DNA of 64,000 nucleotides from Rhea pennata (taxonomy: Eukaryota; Chordata; Aves; Rheiformes; Rheidae), in contig NC_084663.1 of the NCBI RefSeq assembly GCF_028389875.1, forward strand, positions 215,040,876-215,104,875. Direction: 5' to 3'. Positions 48,510 to 62,600 of this stretch are shown one piece after another (the first letter of the stretch is position 1; the number at the start of each line of letters is the position of its first letter). The position numbers were made by a program, and so were the translations under genes. Under the pieces are notes generated by a model. The model saw only the letters and a list, made by a program, of their open reading frames with translations. It did not search any database and was not told the DNA's origin.

Positions 48510-49345
48510 GTGCTGGGGCGTGCGAGGAGCGCGCGTGTGTGTGTCAGAGGGGTGTGTGAGGGTGTTTGTGGGTGTTGGGGTGTGCGAGGAGCATGTGTGT
48601 GTGTCAGAGGGGTGTGCGAGGGTGTTTGTGGGTGCTGGGGCATGCGAGGAGCGCGTGTGTGTCGGGTGTGTGAAGGAGTTTGTGGGTGTTGGGGTGTGAG
48701 GAACACGGGTGTGTGTCAGAGGCGTGGTGTGGGTGTTGCAGTGTGAAGAATGCATGTGTGTGTGTCAGAGGGATGTGTGAGGGTGTTTGTGGGTGTTGGG
48801 GTGTGCGAGGAGCGTGTGTGTGTGTGTCAGAGGGATGTGGGAGGGTGTTTGTGGGTGCTGGGGCGTGCGAGGAGCACGCGTGTGTGTGTGTCAGAGGGGT
48901 GTGGGAGGGTGTTTGTGGGTGCTGGGGTGTGCGAGGAGCGTGTGTGTGTCGGGTGTGTGAAGGAGTTTGTGGGTGTTGGGGTGTGAGGAACGTGTGTGTG
49001 TCAGAGGTGTGGTGTGGGTGTTGCGGAGTGAAGAATGCATGTGTGTGTCAGAGGGGTGTGCAAGGGTGTTTGTGGGTGCTGGGGCGTGCGAGGAGCCCGT
49101 GTGAGTGTGTCAGAGGGGTGTGGGAGGGTGTTTGTGGTTGCTGGGGCATACGAGGAGTGCGTGTGTGTCGGGTGTGTGAAGGAGTTTGTGGGTGTTGGGG
49201 TGTGAGGAACACGGGTGTGTGTCAGAGGCGTGGTGTGGGTGTTGCAGTGTGAAGAATGCATGTGTGTGTGTCAGAGGGATGTGTGAGGGTGTTTGTGGGT
49301 GTTGGGGTGTGCGAGGAGCGTGTGTGTGTGTGTCAAGGGTGTGTG
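48510..49345. repeat. GT-rich minisatellite with higher-order units, XRRA1 intron 1
   Basis: Monomers of about 60 bp follow the pattern GTCAGAGGGGTGTG, GAGGGTGTTTGTGGGTG and GTGCGAGGAGC. A compound block starting GTCGGGTGTGTGAAGG recurs at 48661, 48948 and 49167, so the array grew by multi-monomer duplications. Decayed GT-rich sequence continues to about 49900. Repeated open frames (CVRGVCEGVCGCWGV type) on the plus strand, and their minus counterparts, are artefacts. Confidence 0.9.
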
Positions 49346-50670
49346 AAGGTGTGAAGGGTCTGTGGGTGTGTGTTAAGGATGTAGGGGTGTTTTTAGATGT
49401 ATGTGAGAAGTGTGTATAGGCGTGTGTGTTAGGTTTGGGTGTATATCTGTACACGAATGGGATGTGTGAGAGTGTTCATGGGTGTTTGCACGTGTGTGTC
49501 ACAGTGGAGGTGTTAGGGGTGTATGTGTAAGTGTGTTGAGTTGTTGTAGGGGTACATATAAGGACTGTTTGTGTGTGTGTGAGTGGGGTGTATGTGGGGT
49601 TCATGGCTGTTTGGGGGTGTATGGACATGTGGGGGGTGTGTGTATGGGTGGTGGTGTAGTTACGGAGGTAAGTGTTGGTGTGTGGCTCTGTGTATGGTTC
49701 AGGTGTTGAGGTGCGCCCGGTACCTGTGGTGGTGTCTGAGCGGGGCGCGTGTGGGTGTTCAGTGAGTGTTCACGGTGGGGTGTATATGCGTGTGGCTTGT
49801 GTGGGCGGGACGAATGTCAGTGTAAGAGAACGGGCATGTACGTGTCCAGGAGGTGTGTGTGTGTGAGCGGGGTATGTGCGGGTGTTCCTTTGTCGGGAGC
49901 ATGGGAAGGAGTCCTGCAGCGACTGTCCGTGCCGTGTCTGCGCGGTGCGGAGCGGTGTTGTGCCACGGCAGCTCGCTGAGGTCGTGCCACCACGACAGCT
50001 AGGGTGTCCTTGCCGAGGCGAAGCAGCTCGCTGCTGTACCGTGGCGACGGGGTGCACAGGCAGGGCGTCAGTCGGCGTTGTCTGGAGATGCAGCTGCGCT
50101 GCGTCGATGTAGCTGTTGCACAGCGGAGCTGTGTTGTCACAGGGAAGAATCATCCCAAATACTGGCCCTGTGTATAAGCACTGTAGTCAGGGTGTGCTGT
50201 CGAGGTGTGGAAACACCATCAGGTGGCAGCAGGAGATACAACCATCAAACCTACTGCTCCTGTTTTGCCTTAGGCTGTGACACAGTGTAGGAGACTACAG
50301 CCTCCATGGAGGCGCAGGGGTTTTGCCAGAGCCTCGGCAGATTGCACTGGCAGGGAACCAGGGGAAGGAGGAACGGGGGGTAAAGCAAAAACCTGAGTCA
50401 CAGTCTGCGTGGACCGACTCACACACGCTCTGAGGGCTCCGTTTTGCTACCTTGAGTTTGAAAATAATGCCTATAATACTATCATCTCGTTTACTTTTTC
50501 ATTTTAGGTGAAGCGGTGCTCTTCACATGTCACTAACGGTGTTCCTTTGAGCACAGACTAATAATTGGCCACTGTCCCTGTAAAGAGCCACTTAAAGCTA
50601 AGTAATATTAGCACCAATGAAAGTTTTAACCCGTTGCTTTGTTCCTCTTCCCAGGAATACTGCAGACAAG

Positions 50671-53600
50671 ATGGCTGCAGCTGGACTGTACAAGATGGGT
50701 GACGGAAACAGCTATGCAACTAACTGCTTCCCTGCCAGGAACATTTTGTGCACAAATAAAGAAGGTGACGTTTTATTGAGAGCCGCTCGTGAGGTTGCCC
50801 TGTCGTGTTGTGTCTGGCTCCGTAGAGCTGTGGCTGTCAAAGGTTTGGGACAGATCCACCACTTGTACTGGTGTAATAGCGAGAGTGATACTCTGGTCTG
50901 TGCCCGGGGTTTGGAGGCCCAGTAATAATAGAAAGAATGATGATAGACGATATGAAAAAGCAGAACTTAAAACCGTGCCTACAAAGTCTCAACATTTTCT
51001 AAAACTTCACTTGAAATGAAGACGGCAGGCTGTCTGGGGCATCTGTTCAAATGTTGACTCCAACAGGCATCTCGGCACGATGACAGAAGGGGAGAGGGAA
51101 GCAACATCTGTGCTTCAGCCAGGCACATGGATAACACAGAGTGGTTCACCATCAGTTATTCTATGCTGGAGCTTCTGTGTTGTTTGTAGGGTTTGAGAGT
51201 CAGCATCTGTGAAATGCTTAGAAATGACAGAAATGTCTTCTGATATTTGAGAAATGGTAGCAGGTTTGGACAGAGCTAACAAGCTGGGCAGGAGACTGGA
51301 GCACAGGACATGTCAGGAGAAGCAGAGGGAGCTGAACTTGTTTGGTCTGACTAAGAGGAGTCCAAGGGTTAAGCTGATTGCAGCCTACCTGGAGGGCAGT
51401 TGCAAAGGCAGTGAAGCCAAACTCTTTTCAGTAGTGGCACATGATATATCTAGGGGCAATGGTCACAAATTTCAGCTCGGAAGGTTGAGGTTGGACACTG
51501 GGAGAAACTTCGTGCCTGGGAGGGGTGCAGCTCTTGGCTGGGTTACCCTGGAGGTGATGGATTTGCCATTCTTGTCTGCACAAAGCCACAGCTGACCTGA
51601 TCTGACGTTGCTGACAGTCCTGCTTTGAGTGGGATTAGAGGCTTCCAGAAGGCCCTTCCAATCTGCTTCTCTGTGTCTGCAAGCCTGTGCCTCTATTTAC
51701 ATTTATAAAGTAGCATGCTTCTCTCCCCTCCAATGGCTCTGGCTGCAGCTTTGATATTCTTGTCTTAAATAATATAGTCACTGAATATTTTATATTCCAG
51801 TGTTTCTACATTTAAGGGGATATAAAAATGATGGATTTCACTGTCAGGCTGAAACCCCAAGCAGAATGCAGCCATTTTGCAAATAGCATGTTCAGAGGGT
51901 CACGTACTTACCTTGCTGTCTTTTCTGCCTTGGCCTGTCGTTGTGTCAGGGGCTGGGCACTGGCTGCTGGCACACAGAGCTACGCGGAGCTCCCAGGTCA
52001 AGCAGGGAACCCCCGGGAAGCTGCCCCGATGGAGGAGAAAGCCCCAAAGTTTGTCCTCTGCAGAAGAAGACAATATTCTAGATGAGCCATTTCTGGTGAG
52101 TGCAGACTTTCTGTTTTTGTCTAAACCAAGTGACAGCATTTCATAGACCTTGGGCGTGGGGGGGACCTTGTTGGTGGGCAGACACTATCGCTGCCTCTCC
52201 TCCCTGTCTCCATGCCATGCCATCTCCATGTTCATGGGAATCCTGGGCCCTCACTTTCTCCCCCTCACTGTGACTCAAGACACCAGGTGCCCACGCAGGT
52301 GAGTGTCCCACTGTGAGGGAGAGGACAGCTGAGATCTGGTTTGGGGCTTGAGCTTCACGTGGCGTACAGGATTGTTTACATAGACGATTCCGGGCTAAGC
52401 CTTTGCTTTTTGATTTTTCCAGATGAAACATCACTGTTTGAAGAACCCTTCAGACCTGTGCTCTGTGAATATAAGTAACCAAAATCTGGTCTCTGTGAGT
52501 ATCACAGACTCAGTAAGTGTTTGAGACCTACCTTAAATATTGAAAAATTTACCATGTTGGCACATGAGTGTCTAGACATCAGACAAAACACATTAGAACC
52601 CAAGCGTATTTCCTGCACAAGAAAGCCAGCCAGCCATGAAGAAGTCTGGATGATTTGTCCTACAAACCTTTGGATCATGTCTTCATAACAGAATTAACTT
52701 GGTCTTCATCAGGTGTAGCCCTTTCCCGATTTACACTCACTCACAAAATCCTTTCCTCTGGATTCATGAGTGTTGCTTGCTTGAGCTGACAGGCCATGGT
52801 GGAAGTTAAACCTCAGATCGAGAAGTGACTTTTGTTTGCACTGGTGACTGACCTGCAGTGCAAAGAGGAAAATGAGCGGAACTGCTGATGATTATTTTAG
52901 TGTCTTTGTAGAGTTCCTTTCTGGTGCTGTGAAAGACAGATGTGTTTAATCATAGAGTGGCTAAGTTTGTTGGGTCACAAGTGAGCATGAGATAAACCTT
53001 AGGAGCCCTGCAATGCATGCAGGCGAATGAGGTCAGCAGTGACAGCACAGACAGAGCTTTGATTTGGGGCTGAAATAAGCCAGGTCTTCTGAATGTCAGT
53101 CACTGAGTTAACTCTGCATTAGAGGCATACTCACAGAGGGTTGCTCTCCATAGTCAGATAAACAAAGGAAGACATAATTATGGGAAAAGCCATGATTTAA
53201 AGGTTGTGAAAAAGGAAAGAGAGGAGAGATCCAGTTGTTTCAAATCAGTTTATGGCTGGGGCTGATTTGATTTCTTTTTTCTGTCTTCTTTCAGGCTAAA
53301 GAAGATGATTTTGAGAAATTTGACTGCGTTGCTTTTATAAATGCTGCAGAGAACCTGTTGACATTAGGTAGGGGATTGCATTACTGAAAAACAGATATTG
53401 CTTTTGAACCCAGGAACGTGTTATAAGGAAGATTATGCTTGTCTAAACTCAGATCTAGAGCTTTGCAAAGAGACTTAAGATACACCCACGTATAGCACTT
53501 ATTTGCAGGATTGCTTCCTTTCTGTTACTGAGCTGAAATCCTTGCACTGGTTCCCTTCATAGTAATGATAACTGTATGCCATTGTGATCTTCTTTTCACT

Positions 53601-56600
53601 ATTAGAAAACAAAGCTCTTTACAAAGAAAATCATCATTTAATATATGGAAGCATGGAATAGTGCAATGACTTGTTCCAAAAGCTAATGGCAGAACTGGGA
53701 GGTGAATCAGTGTCATGGGCTCAGTTAATCTGAAGACGAAAAAGAGAAATCCATTTACAACTGGTAATATATGTTAAATGTTCCATTAGTGGCTTCCAGC
53801 AATAATCCAATTTGGAGTGGAAACAAACGCATAAAGGTAAACCAGGTGTCTAAGGAGGAGGCTATTGCGCATCAGCTGTTGTAGGGACAATGATCTAATT
53901 GAGTCTGCATTTTCTTGCAAGCAGAACAGCTGATAATACTAGTTCTAGTCTTTCTTGCTGGTCTTGGTCTGATTCAGATCTGGATAAGACATGGTTTGTT
54001 CTGTTACTGTGGTTCCTTACAGGAACATTGTCTCTTCTACCCTTGCAGAAGCATTTCGGAAGTTTCCAGGACTGCGGGAACTGGAACTTTCCTTGAATGG
54101 ACTAAGAAATCTCAAAATTACTGCTGGAGACTTCCTGCATTTGGAAGTAAGATGAAGGTGATCTCCTCCTTAGTGTCATGCTGAAGTGTAACACCTAACG
54201 TTAATATGTGCTTCTGCAAATGTGAGTTCTCTGAAACCATGTGGTAATTATCTCTTTCTGCTCCCTTGTGTATCTGGGATTTCCTTTCCATTGTGTCACT
54301 CAAGGACCTTCATAGCTTGCTTCCTCTTACAAAGCAATCCTTCACAGATCCCCATTGCTCAGCCCCTTGCCACATGACTCCTTATTTCCTCCAGCACTGG
54401 CCTCCCTCAACTCTTTGCCACAGGATCTTTTTTGTATGACCCTCAGGCTCCCCATACCAGATCGCATTGTCCTTCTCATCTCCTGTCCTTCTTTCACTCC
54501 TGCTCATAGATTGTAATCCTGATATGCCAGGTACTCTGTCATTCACTATTGTCATCCTTCACCTCTCTCATGCTGTGTGATCCCTTGTATGTGCTGATTG
54601 CTCTCTCACTCACTGCTCTGTGAACGTGTGCACATTCTTTTTGCAGGCCTCCTCCTCTTTCTTTCAGTTAGATCCCTCATGGGTACCTCTGACCATTAAC
54701 CTCTTACAGCTCCTCTTGGCAGGATCTCACAGAGAGATCTGCTGCTGCTACCATCTCTTCCTCCTCCTCCCATGAGATCTCTTGAGGGCCCCATCACAAA
54801 CTCCTTTCCAAGATGAGATCTTTGGAGATGTCTGTCCCCGCACACCTCCCCTTCCCCCTCGTCAGAATAAGATCCCTCATGTGACTTTGTTGCTGCCCTT
54901 ATTTCCCCCTTGTGTCATTGCCCTCCTCTTCCACAACGAGAACCTTTGCAGGTCCCTCCCTCTGTCTTCCTCTTCCCAGTGGATCTGTCACAGCTTTCCA
55001 TCACTGCCCATTGCTGCCATGTCCTTGCCTTCTTACAAGAGGTTGCTTTTGGACCCTTTAATTGCCTTTCTTCTCTTTCCTCTCACAGTGAGATACCCTA
55101 TTCACCCCCATTACTGTCCTTCTCACAAGCAGATCCTCAAGGAGGGCCTCATCACTGCCCTCTGCCTTCTCCCAGTCTTTCATGTCCTCCTTTCTGGGAG
55201 ATCCATGTGGATCCTCATCTCCCTTCTCTGCCAAGCTGCTGATTTTTTCCTTTCTTTATTCAGCATGGTTCTGTGGCCACACTCTTCCTCCTCCTCTGTA
55301 AAGAGTCTTTTACCCCCTCTCCCTAGTCCTTGGGAAACTACTCTTCTCCTGTGAATGCTAGTTAACCTCCTGTGGGTCATGGTCCTCCTCTTGGTGCTAT
55401 GTGCAGTCCTCATACCTCACTGCAGATGTCCTACTCTGCATGATCCCTGGCAGATCCCCATCCTCCTCCACACTGTGGTGTACCTCCATGCATTCCATCC
55501 TTCTCCTCTCCAGAGAGATGTCTATGGCTCCCCTAAGTTATAGGCTGCCTTTCTAACACAGCAAAGGGCTAGTTTGGTTGAAAAAGCCCTGCAAAACAAC
55601 AAAGGAGCTTTTTTGCTCCTTCAAAAAAGTGATGGAAGCAAACACTAGAATCAAAGTAGATTCTAAAAACAAGCATATGTAGCTGGAATGAAGGCTGAAG
55701 TTGTCCTCTCCCTGCAGCCCGGAGTGGCTCTCTGCTACAAAAAGCTCAGTCTTGCTTCTTTAGGGAGATGTCCTTGTCTGATTTCTCTCTCTCATTGTAC
55801 ACAGGGTTTTTGATTGCTGCTGAACATGAAGTTTTGTCTTAAAAGGCTTCTTTCTTCTTGTCTTATTCAAGGAATTGTTTGTAGCTTGACCGTTAGCTCC
55901 CTGGTCTCTGACAGTGTGGCTCCCTGTGCTGCTCTCATCCTGACCTCCCTCCTGCTTGCAGGCTTTGGGAGGCCCAAAACCTTATGAAATATGGGAGGGG
56001 TGTTTCCAGATCCTCTGACGCTGAGGGCCAAGGGTGCATCTGTTCCAGAGCTTAGCACTTTTGGTGACCTGCTCAAGTTTGGCTCAACCAGTGAGCATAT
56101 GCCTAAGTTTTGAGGAGGCCAATTTCCAAAGCTCTTGAGGCCAGGGCTGACATTATCTATCTCTATGTGCAATCACGTGAGCAGGCCCATCACTGGGATC
56201 AATTATGAAAGGTGTGGATGGGGCCCATCTATGCATTATCCCCCTTCTATACTTCCTTTCCTATGATGCCCCCTCAGATCCCTACACAGTCTGTGACCAA
56301 TGGCTTCCCATCTGCTGATAGCCTGGGAGGAGACAGTGCTGGGAGGCCTGTTTGGAAGTTCATATTCCTTTGATCTGGAAGTGCTCTGATCTCCTCCTAG
56401 GGCAGTGCAGCCTATTTTAATGGTCCAGCAAAACAATTCCTATTCACGTGTCCTAGAAACCTCTTGTGAATCACCTCCTAGTACGGTCTGTTCCCTTGCT
56501 TTCTTGTGACTGTTGTCCCATGAGTCACACGTGAGTGAGGGACCAGCCCTGAGCACTTCTGCCAAGGTGCAGAGTCCCACAGCTGTCAGTGAAATCACTG

Positions 56601-59600
56601 GAAGTCAAACACACTCGGCATTGCCCTATGGTAGGTGGTAGCATAACCAAAAGTCTAGTTTAAATATTAAATACGTACCTGGGAGAAGCCAGCAGAGACC
56701 ACTGTAAGGGCTTATTGTTTGCTCCAGAGGATTGTCTCTCCTGTTTCTCTCAGGATCTGGACCTCTCATACAATAACTTATCCCCTGAAGATATTTGGAC
56801 GTTGGGAGATCTGTCCCAGCTCAAGGTCCTTCACTTGACGGCCAATGGGCTTCGGTCGCTGCCTCCTGACCTGGCAGGCATGTGGGAGTAAGTGCACACA
56901 GCAAGTGCTGCTGCAGCCTGGCGGGAGCTTTGCTGGCACTCAGCCAGTGGGATATGCGGGTGGGCTGGCAGGGTGATGGAGCAGTGTTCCTGGTAACGTA
57001 GGGGTTATGGCAAGGGTGGCTGGCCTGGGATCTACCTGTCCAGACAGTAGGGATCTTCTCTTGTGAGCTGAAAGGTCAAATAGCCTAATGGCTGATGCTG
57101 GGTGGCAGGGAAGTGGTATCCCAGCTCAGCTCAGTTCAAATCCAGCACCACCATGCATGAAGGCTGCTGGTCTCAGAAGGCCTCTGTTCCAGTGTAGCAC
57201 CACAGGTTCCTACCAGCCCATACTGGGAGGCAGAACTGGAGATACTTGGCAGGTCTGGGTAAGGGTGCACAGGACAGAGCCTCCTTACAGGGCATGTGAA
57301 GGCCAAAGGTGTGTGAGGAGCCTCCTGGTCAGATCCCATTCAGATGGGCACAGTGTCCTGTGACTTCCTCCTGCCTAGTGCTGGGACTGACCTGATGCCC
57401 TGAGCTAGGACTGTGGTCACCCAGGACACTTGCTGTCATCGGCAGCTGGAGAGGGACCTGTCTGGGGCACTCTGGTGGCCAAGCCACGTGAGTAAGATGC
57501 TATTTATTCATCACTAATCTTTATTCATCACTAATCAGACCCTCATAGACAGTGTAACCAGAATCACCACGCCCAAAGCATCCACTATTTACCATTGCTG
57601 GAGACAAGATGCTGGGCTAGATGGTCCTTTGGACAGAGTCAGTTCAGCTATTTTTGGGTAGGATATCAGATTTCTGTTTAAAAAATGGAAAAAGCCCCAG
57701 CCCGGTCACCCAGTGGAGTGAGTGGATGCATCTTCCCCCTGTGACAGCAGATGATGTGTTTTTCACCTGCCCTTGCTCGAGTACGTTATTAACGAGTCTC
57801 TTTGTGTTTGCAGCTCTGCTCACTTAAGGTTTCCGTCTCTAGAGGTCTTGTTGCTGGATGACAATTGCCTGTCAGACCCGAGTGTCTTTGTGAGCCTGTC
57901 TAATCTCTGCAGGTAAGGCAGCACCAGCACCTGGCAGCAGACAGCTCTGGCTTTTGTGGGCTGGCAGCTGCCTCTGGCAGCTGTTGCACAGAAGCAGGCT
58001 TAAAATGAATAATAAAACCTTTGTGATTTATTCAGATATTTCCCTGTTTAGTCTCTCTAGTATTGAAAATAGGACTGAGTGAAAGCAACAGCCTGCTGTA
58101 AAATGCAGCCTGGCCAAAATCAGCAGGTGGCTGGTAATTCAGAACTCACCCTGGGCATTTGCTGGTCTCCAGGTCTGATTTGAGAAATGGCAGTTGCTTT
58201 CTCCATTTTCGCTTCTTTGCCTCAGATTTGTCTTTCATTTCAGTACAGCAGCATTAGGAAACACAGTGGATCAGCTCCCTCTGTTTAACAGGAGCTTTAA
58301 TGATTCATCCAGAGAGAAGAGTCACTAAAAAGGGAGGTGGCCAACGTGTCCCTTGGCTGGGCTGTAGACCTGGAGGTGGGAATTGGGTCGGATTGTTGCC
58401 CTGGCTCTGCCACATTGTTCCCGGAGGAAAATGCGTGTTGTCTCCAGTGTTCATGAAAGAGGAGGGAGAACGGACAGGGTTTAGGCATGAGACTGGTGGT
58501 CTTGACTGCAGAGTTTTAGGTTTCTGCTCTTCCCTAAGCTATCTTGTAACTTTGGTCAAGTGGATTGGTTATGTTATACTTCCTTGGGAAGGTGAAATGT
58601 TGTCAGGGAATCGCAGTAGTGCTGCAGCCCATCAGAGCACTGGGTGATTTAATAAACTGCCCTGATGTCTCCTTGGCCATTAAATTGCAATCAACAGGTG
58701 AGCGAGGTGACCCTTGGGCTGGGAAACCGCAGTCACTGGCTCTGAGGGAAATGCTGGGCTCTGTGCCCTGCGCAGGACTGGGCTTTGGGCTTGGATTTTT
58801 GTGTGTCAGGAGGGGAGAGGAGACTGGGGCAGCGGGCAGCTGGTGCCATGAATGCCTTCACACCACTGCTGGGAAGCACTACGGGAGGCAAGGGCGAGGA
58901 GGCAGGTCCAGGGACAGCTCCGGCGCGGCGGGTGCCGGGGCGAGCAGATGGCACTGCGTGTGCACTGCTAGTGATCATGAGATTGCTCAGGCATTTCCTT
59001 TTCTGACAGCCTGAGAGAACTCAATCTGGACAAGAATGAGATTTCAGCTGTCCCCTACCTGCATCAAGCAGAGAGCACACACTTCTTCCTCCACCCGGCA
59101 CTGGACGATGACAGCTTCAGGGCAGAGTGGTACAAGTCTCTCAGCAGCCTTGGGCAGCAGGCCCAGCCGCCGCATGAGGGCACGGACAGGCCAGCAGAGC
59201 TGGAGATGAAGAAGGAGCCGCTCGAATATGTCGTGTTACAGAATGCCAGGGATCCAGACCGGACAGGTGAGCAGCTGCTGCCCTCCAGGCCTCTTCCTGC
59301 GTGTGCTGAAACTGGGACGTATTTTCCATTCGTTTCAGTGGGAGAGGGCTCAGTTATGTTAGGCTGGTGCTGAGGCCTTCTGTATCTGCTGGATGTTTAC
59401 TAGTGAGTAAAACTACTTGGTAAAATTGAAGTGAGGGAGGGAAGCATGGGACCATTTTAGACATCCGAGCTAACCTGTACTGTCTCTCTGTAATTACTGG
59501 GAGAAATTGGCACTTCTAGGATGTGAATCACCCTAAAATAAACATCTGTTGTTCAGACAGAAGTGCCCCTTCGTCTCTCCTGACCCTCTCCAAAGTAGCT

Positions 59601-62600
59601 TGCTCCAGAGGAGATACTGTGCACTGGGTGGGAGGAAATGTGGCATAAGCACTGGAAGAAGTTCAGATTAGGAAACTCATTTCTGTGGGTGCTGAGCAGG
59701 GGTGTGAAGGGACTGAAGGGAGGAACGTTTTGTGGGTAGGTAGCCCATACACAGCTCTGCAGTGCTGTCTCAGGTAGGTTGGCTCTCAGGTCTCAGATGT
59801 CCTTACTGAAGCATGGTGCACACCAGTCACATGACAGGATGGATCCAGAGGTTGACTTGTGTGTGGAACCGGTGGCAGTGGAGGCTGCCGTTGGAGCTCC
59901 TCCAAGCACATCTCCTGCCCCCTGACTTGGTGCACCAGTCCTTGTTGGGGGGTAGATCACGGAGCAGGCCATAGTGCAACTTTCAGTGTTGGCCTGGCAA
60001 TAGCAGAGTGCAAGGAAGACTTGAAGACGAATTTGGAATCAAAATCTATTTATGGGCAAGTCCTGGCTGCACTGAAGTCAGTAGCACGGTTCCTGCTGTG
60101 TTCAGGGGACCTAGGCTTCACTTCAGTGTCATGGGACTGTCAGCAAGCCTCCTACCTTGGGGACTGATCCTTGCCCTTACCTTGGGGACATCTTGCCATT
60201 GAGCTAAGCCCTGGCTGATGCTAACTTACTTTCCCAGCATAACTCCAGCCTTGCTGAGGTTGGTGCTAGCCCAGCACCTAGCACCTACGGCCCTGAGAAA
60301 CCCTCACTTTGCTTGTGTTTCATTGCAGAGGTCGTTTTTAATTCTGGCTCTCAAGAACGCTCAGTGCCGGTAAGAACTGTTGGCTGCTCTGCAGTTTAGG
60401 GTGTGAGCTCCCAAACTTCCCTTCCCTAAGCCTCTTTCTCAGATGAGTTGTAATAGACTCCTTGGTTTTCCCGAAGCTCTGGTTGCCTGCAAGGCCTGCA
60501 GTGATTTTCCTCTGTCATTGGGGCAACTGAGAGCAAATTTTTGCATGACTGAGAGACACAACCTTAACCTCATTTATCACTTTCAAAAGAAAGCTGGGTA
60601 GTTGTTTGCTTGTGACCATATAGGCCTACGCAGGGAAGCTGGGCTTATTTGATGTGATTTCCTGCAGAGCTCCTGCAGCAATGCAATAGGCCAAAGCAAG
60701 CTCTCCCAAGACACCCTCTGCAGCTGGTCTGCACTGAAAGCTCTGCGTTGTTGTTTGAAGTACCCATGGTAGCTGAGTTTGGGCTCAGGAGGGTTATATC
60801 CTGAGGGATGGACTGTCTATGTTAATTTGCCCCTTTTCCTTGTACTATGCCCTTGTACAAGGGTTTCTAAGGGCTTTTTAGGCATGTGGCAGGGAGCAGG
60901 AAGGAAATGAGCGCTCATCGTCTTTGTCCTTCCTTTTGCTGTGCCTCTGGCAAAAAGGTTCAGGTTTCCCAGTGTGACAATTTTACAGTCCCTTTCGCAA
61001 TACACCCCCAAAAATGTAACGAACAAGGCTGATACTAAACCGCTGCCAGCTGATTCAGCATTGCCACCTCACTGCGGTTGTAAGGGGCCGTTTTGCTGTG
61101 AGACAGCATTTCTCAGCCTGTCTGGAGTCTCACACCAATACTCAGTGCCTCTCTGTGTCTAGTTCCTCAGATTCAGCATGGGCCCTCAGATACCGCTGCC
61201 CCAGCATGCCTGAGACGAGGAGACTGGCCCAGTGCCACCCACGGGTTTGATGTTAGAGCAGGAGAAACCACAGATCCTTTGTGAGCTCCTTTAATCTGTT
61301 GGCTTCATCTACAGCACTTTCCCAAGGAGGTTTCCTTACCTTTAGCCTCTTGTTAATCCCTGCAGTGTGTGGTATGACAGCAGTGAGATGTCACCATGGC
61401 CTGAAGTACATGCATTGCGGTGTTGCTGTTCACCTTCTCCCTCTCTGCTTAAGGGTGTTCTTGGGGAGGGATGTCCGTCTGCCTCGAAGACTCTACCTGC
61501 TTCCACCGTGCACAGAGACATTTGTGCTCCTTTTCCTGAACTGAAGCATCTCAGCTTGGCCTTCAACAAGGTGATTGAAGCCCTCTGACTTTGGCTAGAG
61601 ATCAAGATTCAGCTGCCTAAACCCTCGTTTAGTGCTGCTGGAGACACCCTAGACTCTAGCTGCCACTGCAGAAGGTTGCAGGTCTCCTCTGGCTCCTGAG
61701 TCCTTCTGACAGCCTGTGGACATGTCTTAGACACCCAAGGGCTCTCAAACGGGGCTCAACATCTATTTAGGCAGCTGAATTGCACTAAGATTGTCTGAAT
61801 CCCTGCACATTAGGGATTTTAACAGAGAATAGGCTATATGAAAGACTGCCATCCTTTGGAACTGATCATTTGCTGGAGCTGCCCTTGGAAAGGTGAAGCC
61901 CCATCAAGGCCTTTGCTGCGTTAGTGCCAGGTTGTCACCCATCTGCTGAGCCGCACTGTGTTCCTAGTGAGCCCCAACAGGCGAGTAAAATGCATTCATT
62001 TAGCTTAGTCTTTCTGGTGTTTTTGGCTCTTTGCTGGGGCTTGACTTATGCTACGTGCTAGCTAAGGAGAGCTGGGAGTGCAGATGGTGAGTTACCACCT
62101 CTTGGCAAGGGGGTCTCCCTTTGACGTGATGGTGGGGCTGTGCTTGAAGCTGCAGAGCAAGCTCTGCCTCTGATTCCCGTGTGTCATAACCCTGTTCTAG
62201 ACCAAGCGCTCACCGTCTTGCTGGTGAACTGGTTTCTGGCTGCCATGCCCCGGCCAGGCTGTGGTTTGGCTGCTCAGGAGGAGAGGCTGGACTCTTTTTT
62301 CAGCATCACTAGCATGACGTGCTCTGCCTGCCTCCTCCATGGAGCCTGAGCTGTGCCATGGGAGCAGGAGCTGCTGTGGCTCTGCTGAGTGCCAGAATCG
62401 CCAGTCCTCCAGTGCAGGATGCACGGGGGAGAAGGAAATGTGGTCTCTGCCTCCCGTCCTTGCATTCAGTGGAACTGCTGGGGATCAAGCGATGCCATCT
62501 TCCTCCTCCCCAGTGCACTTACCTGCCTGACTGCTGGGGGTCCTCGTGCATCAGAGGCACAGGGGCTGGTGGGAGGATTGGCTGAGCCCATGGCTGACAC

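Noticed and set aside
48136-49454. Cys/Val/Gly-rich plus-strand and His/Thr/Pro-rich minus-strand frames
   Set aside because: Both are direct translations of the GT-rich minisatellite in XRRA1 intron 1; they lack conserved sequence and splice logic.
54782-55354. 190-codon plus-strand frame in XRRA1 intron
   Set aside because: Translation of the pyrimidine-rich repeat (Leu/Ser/Pro-rich); no match to XRRA1, and it does not fit the exon phases on either side.
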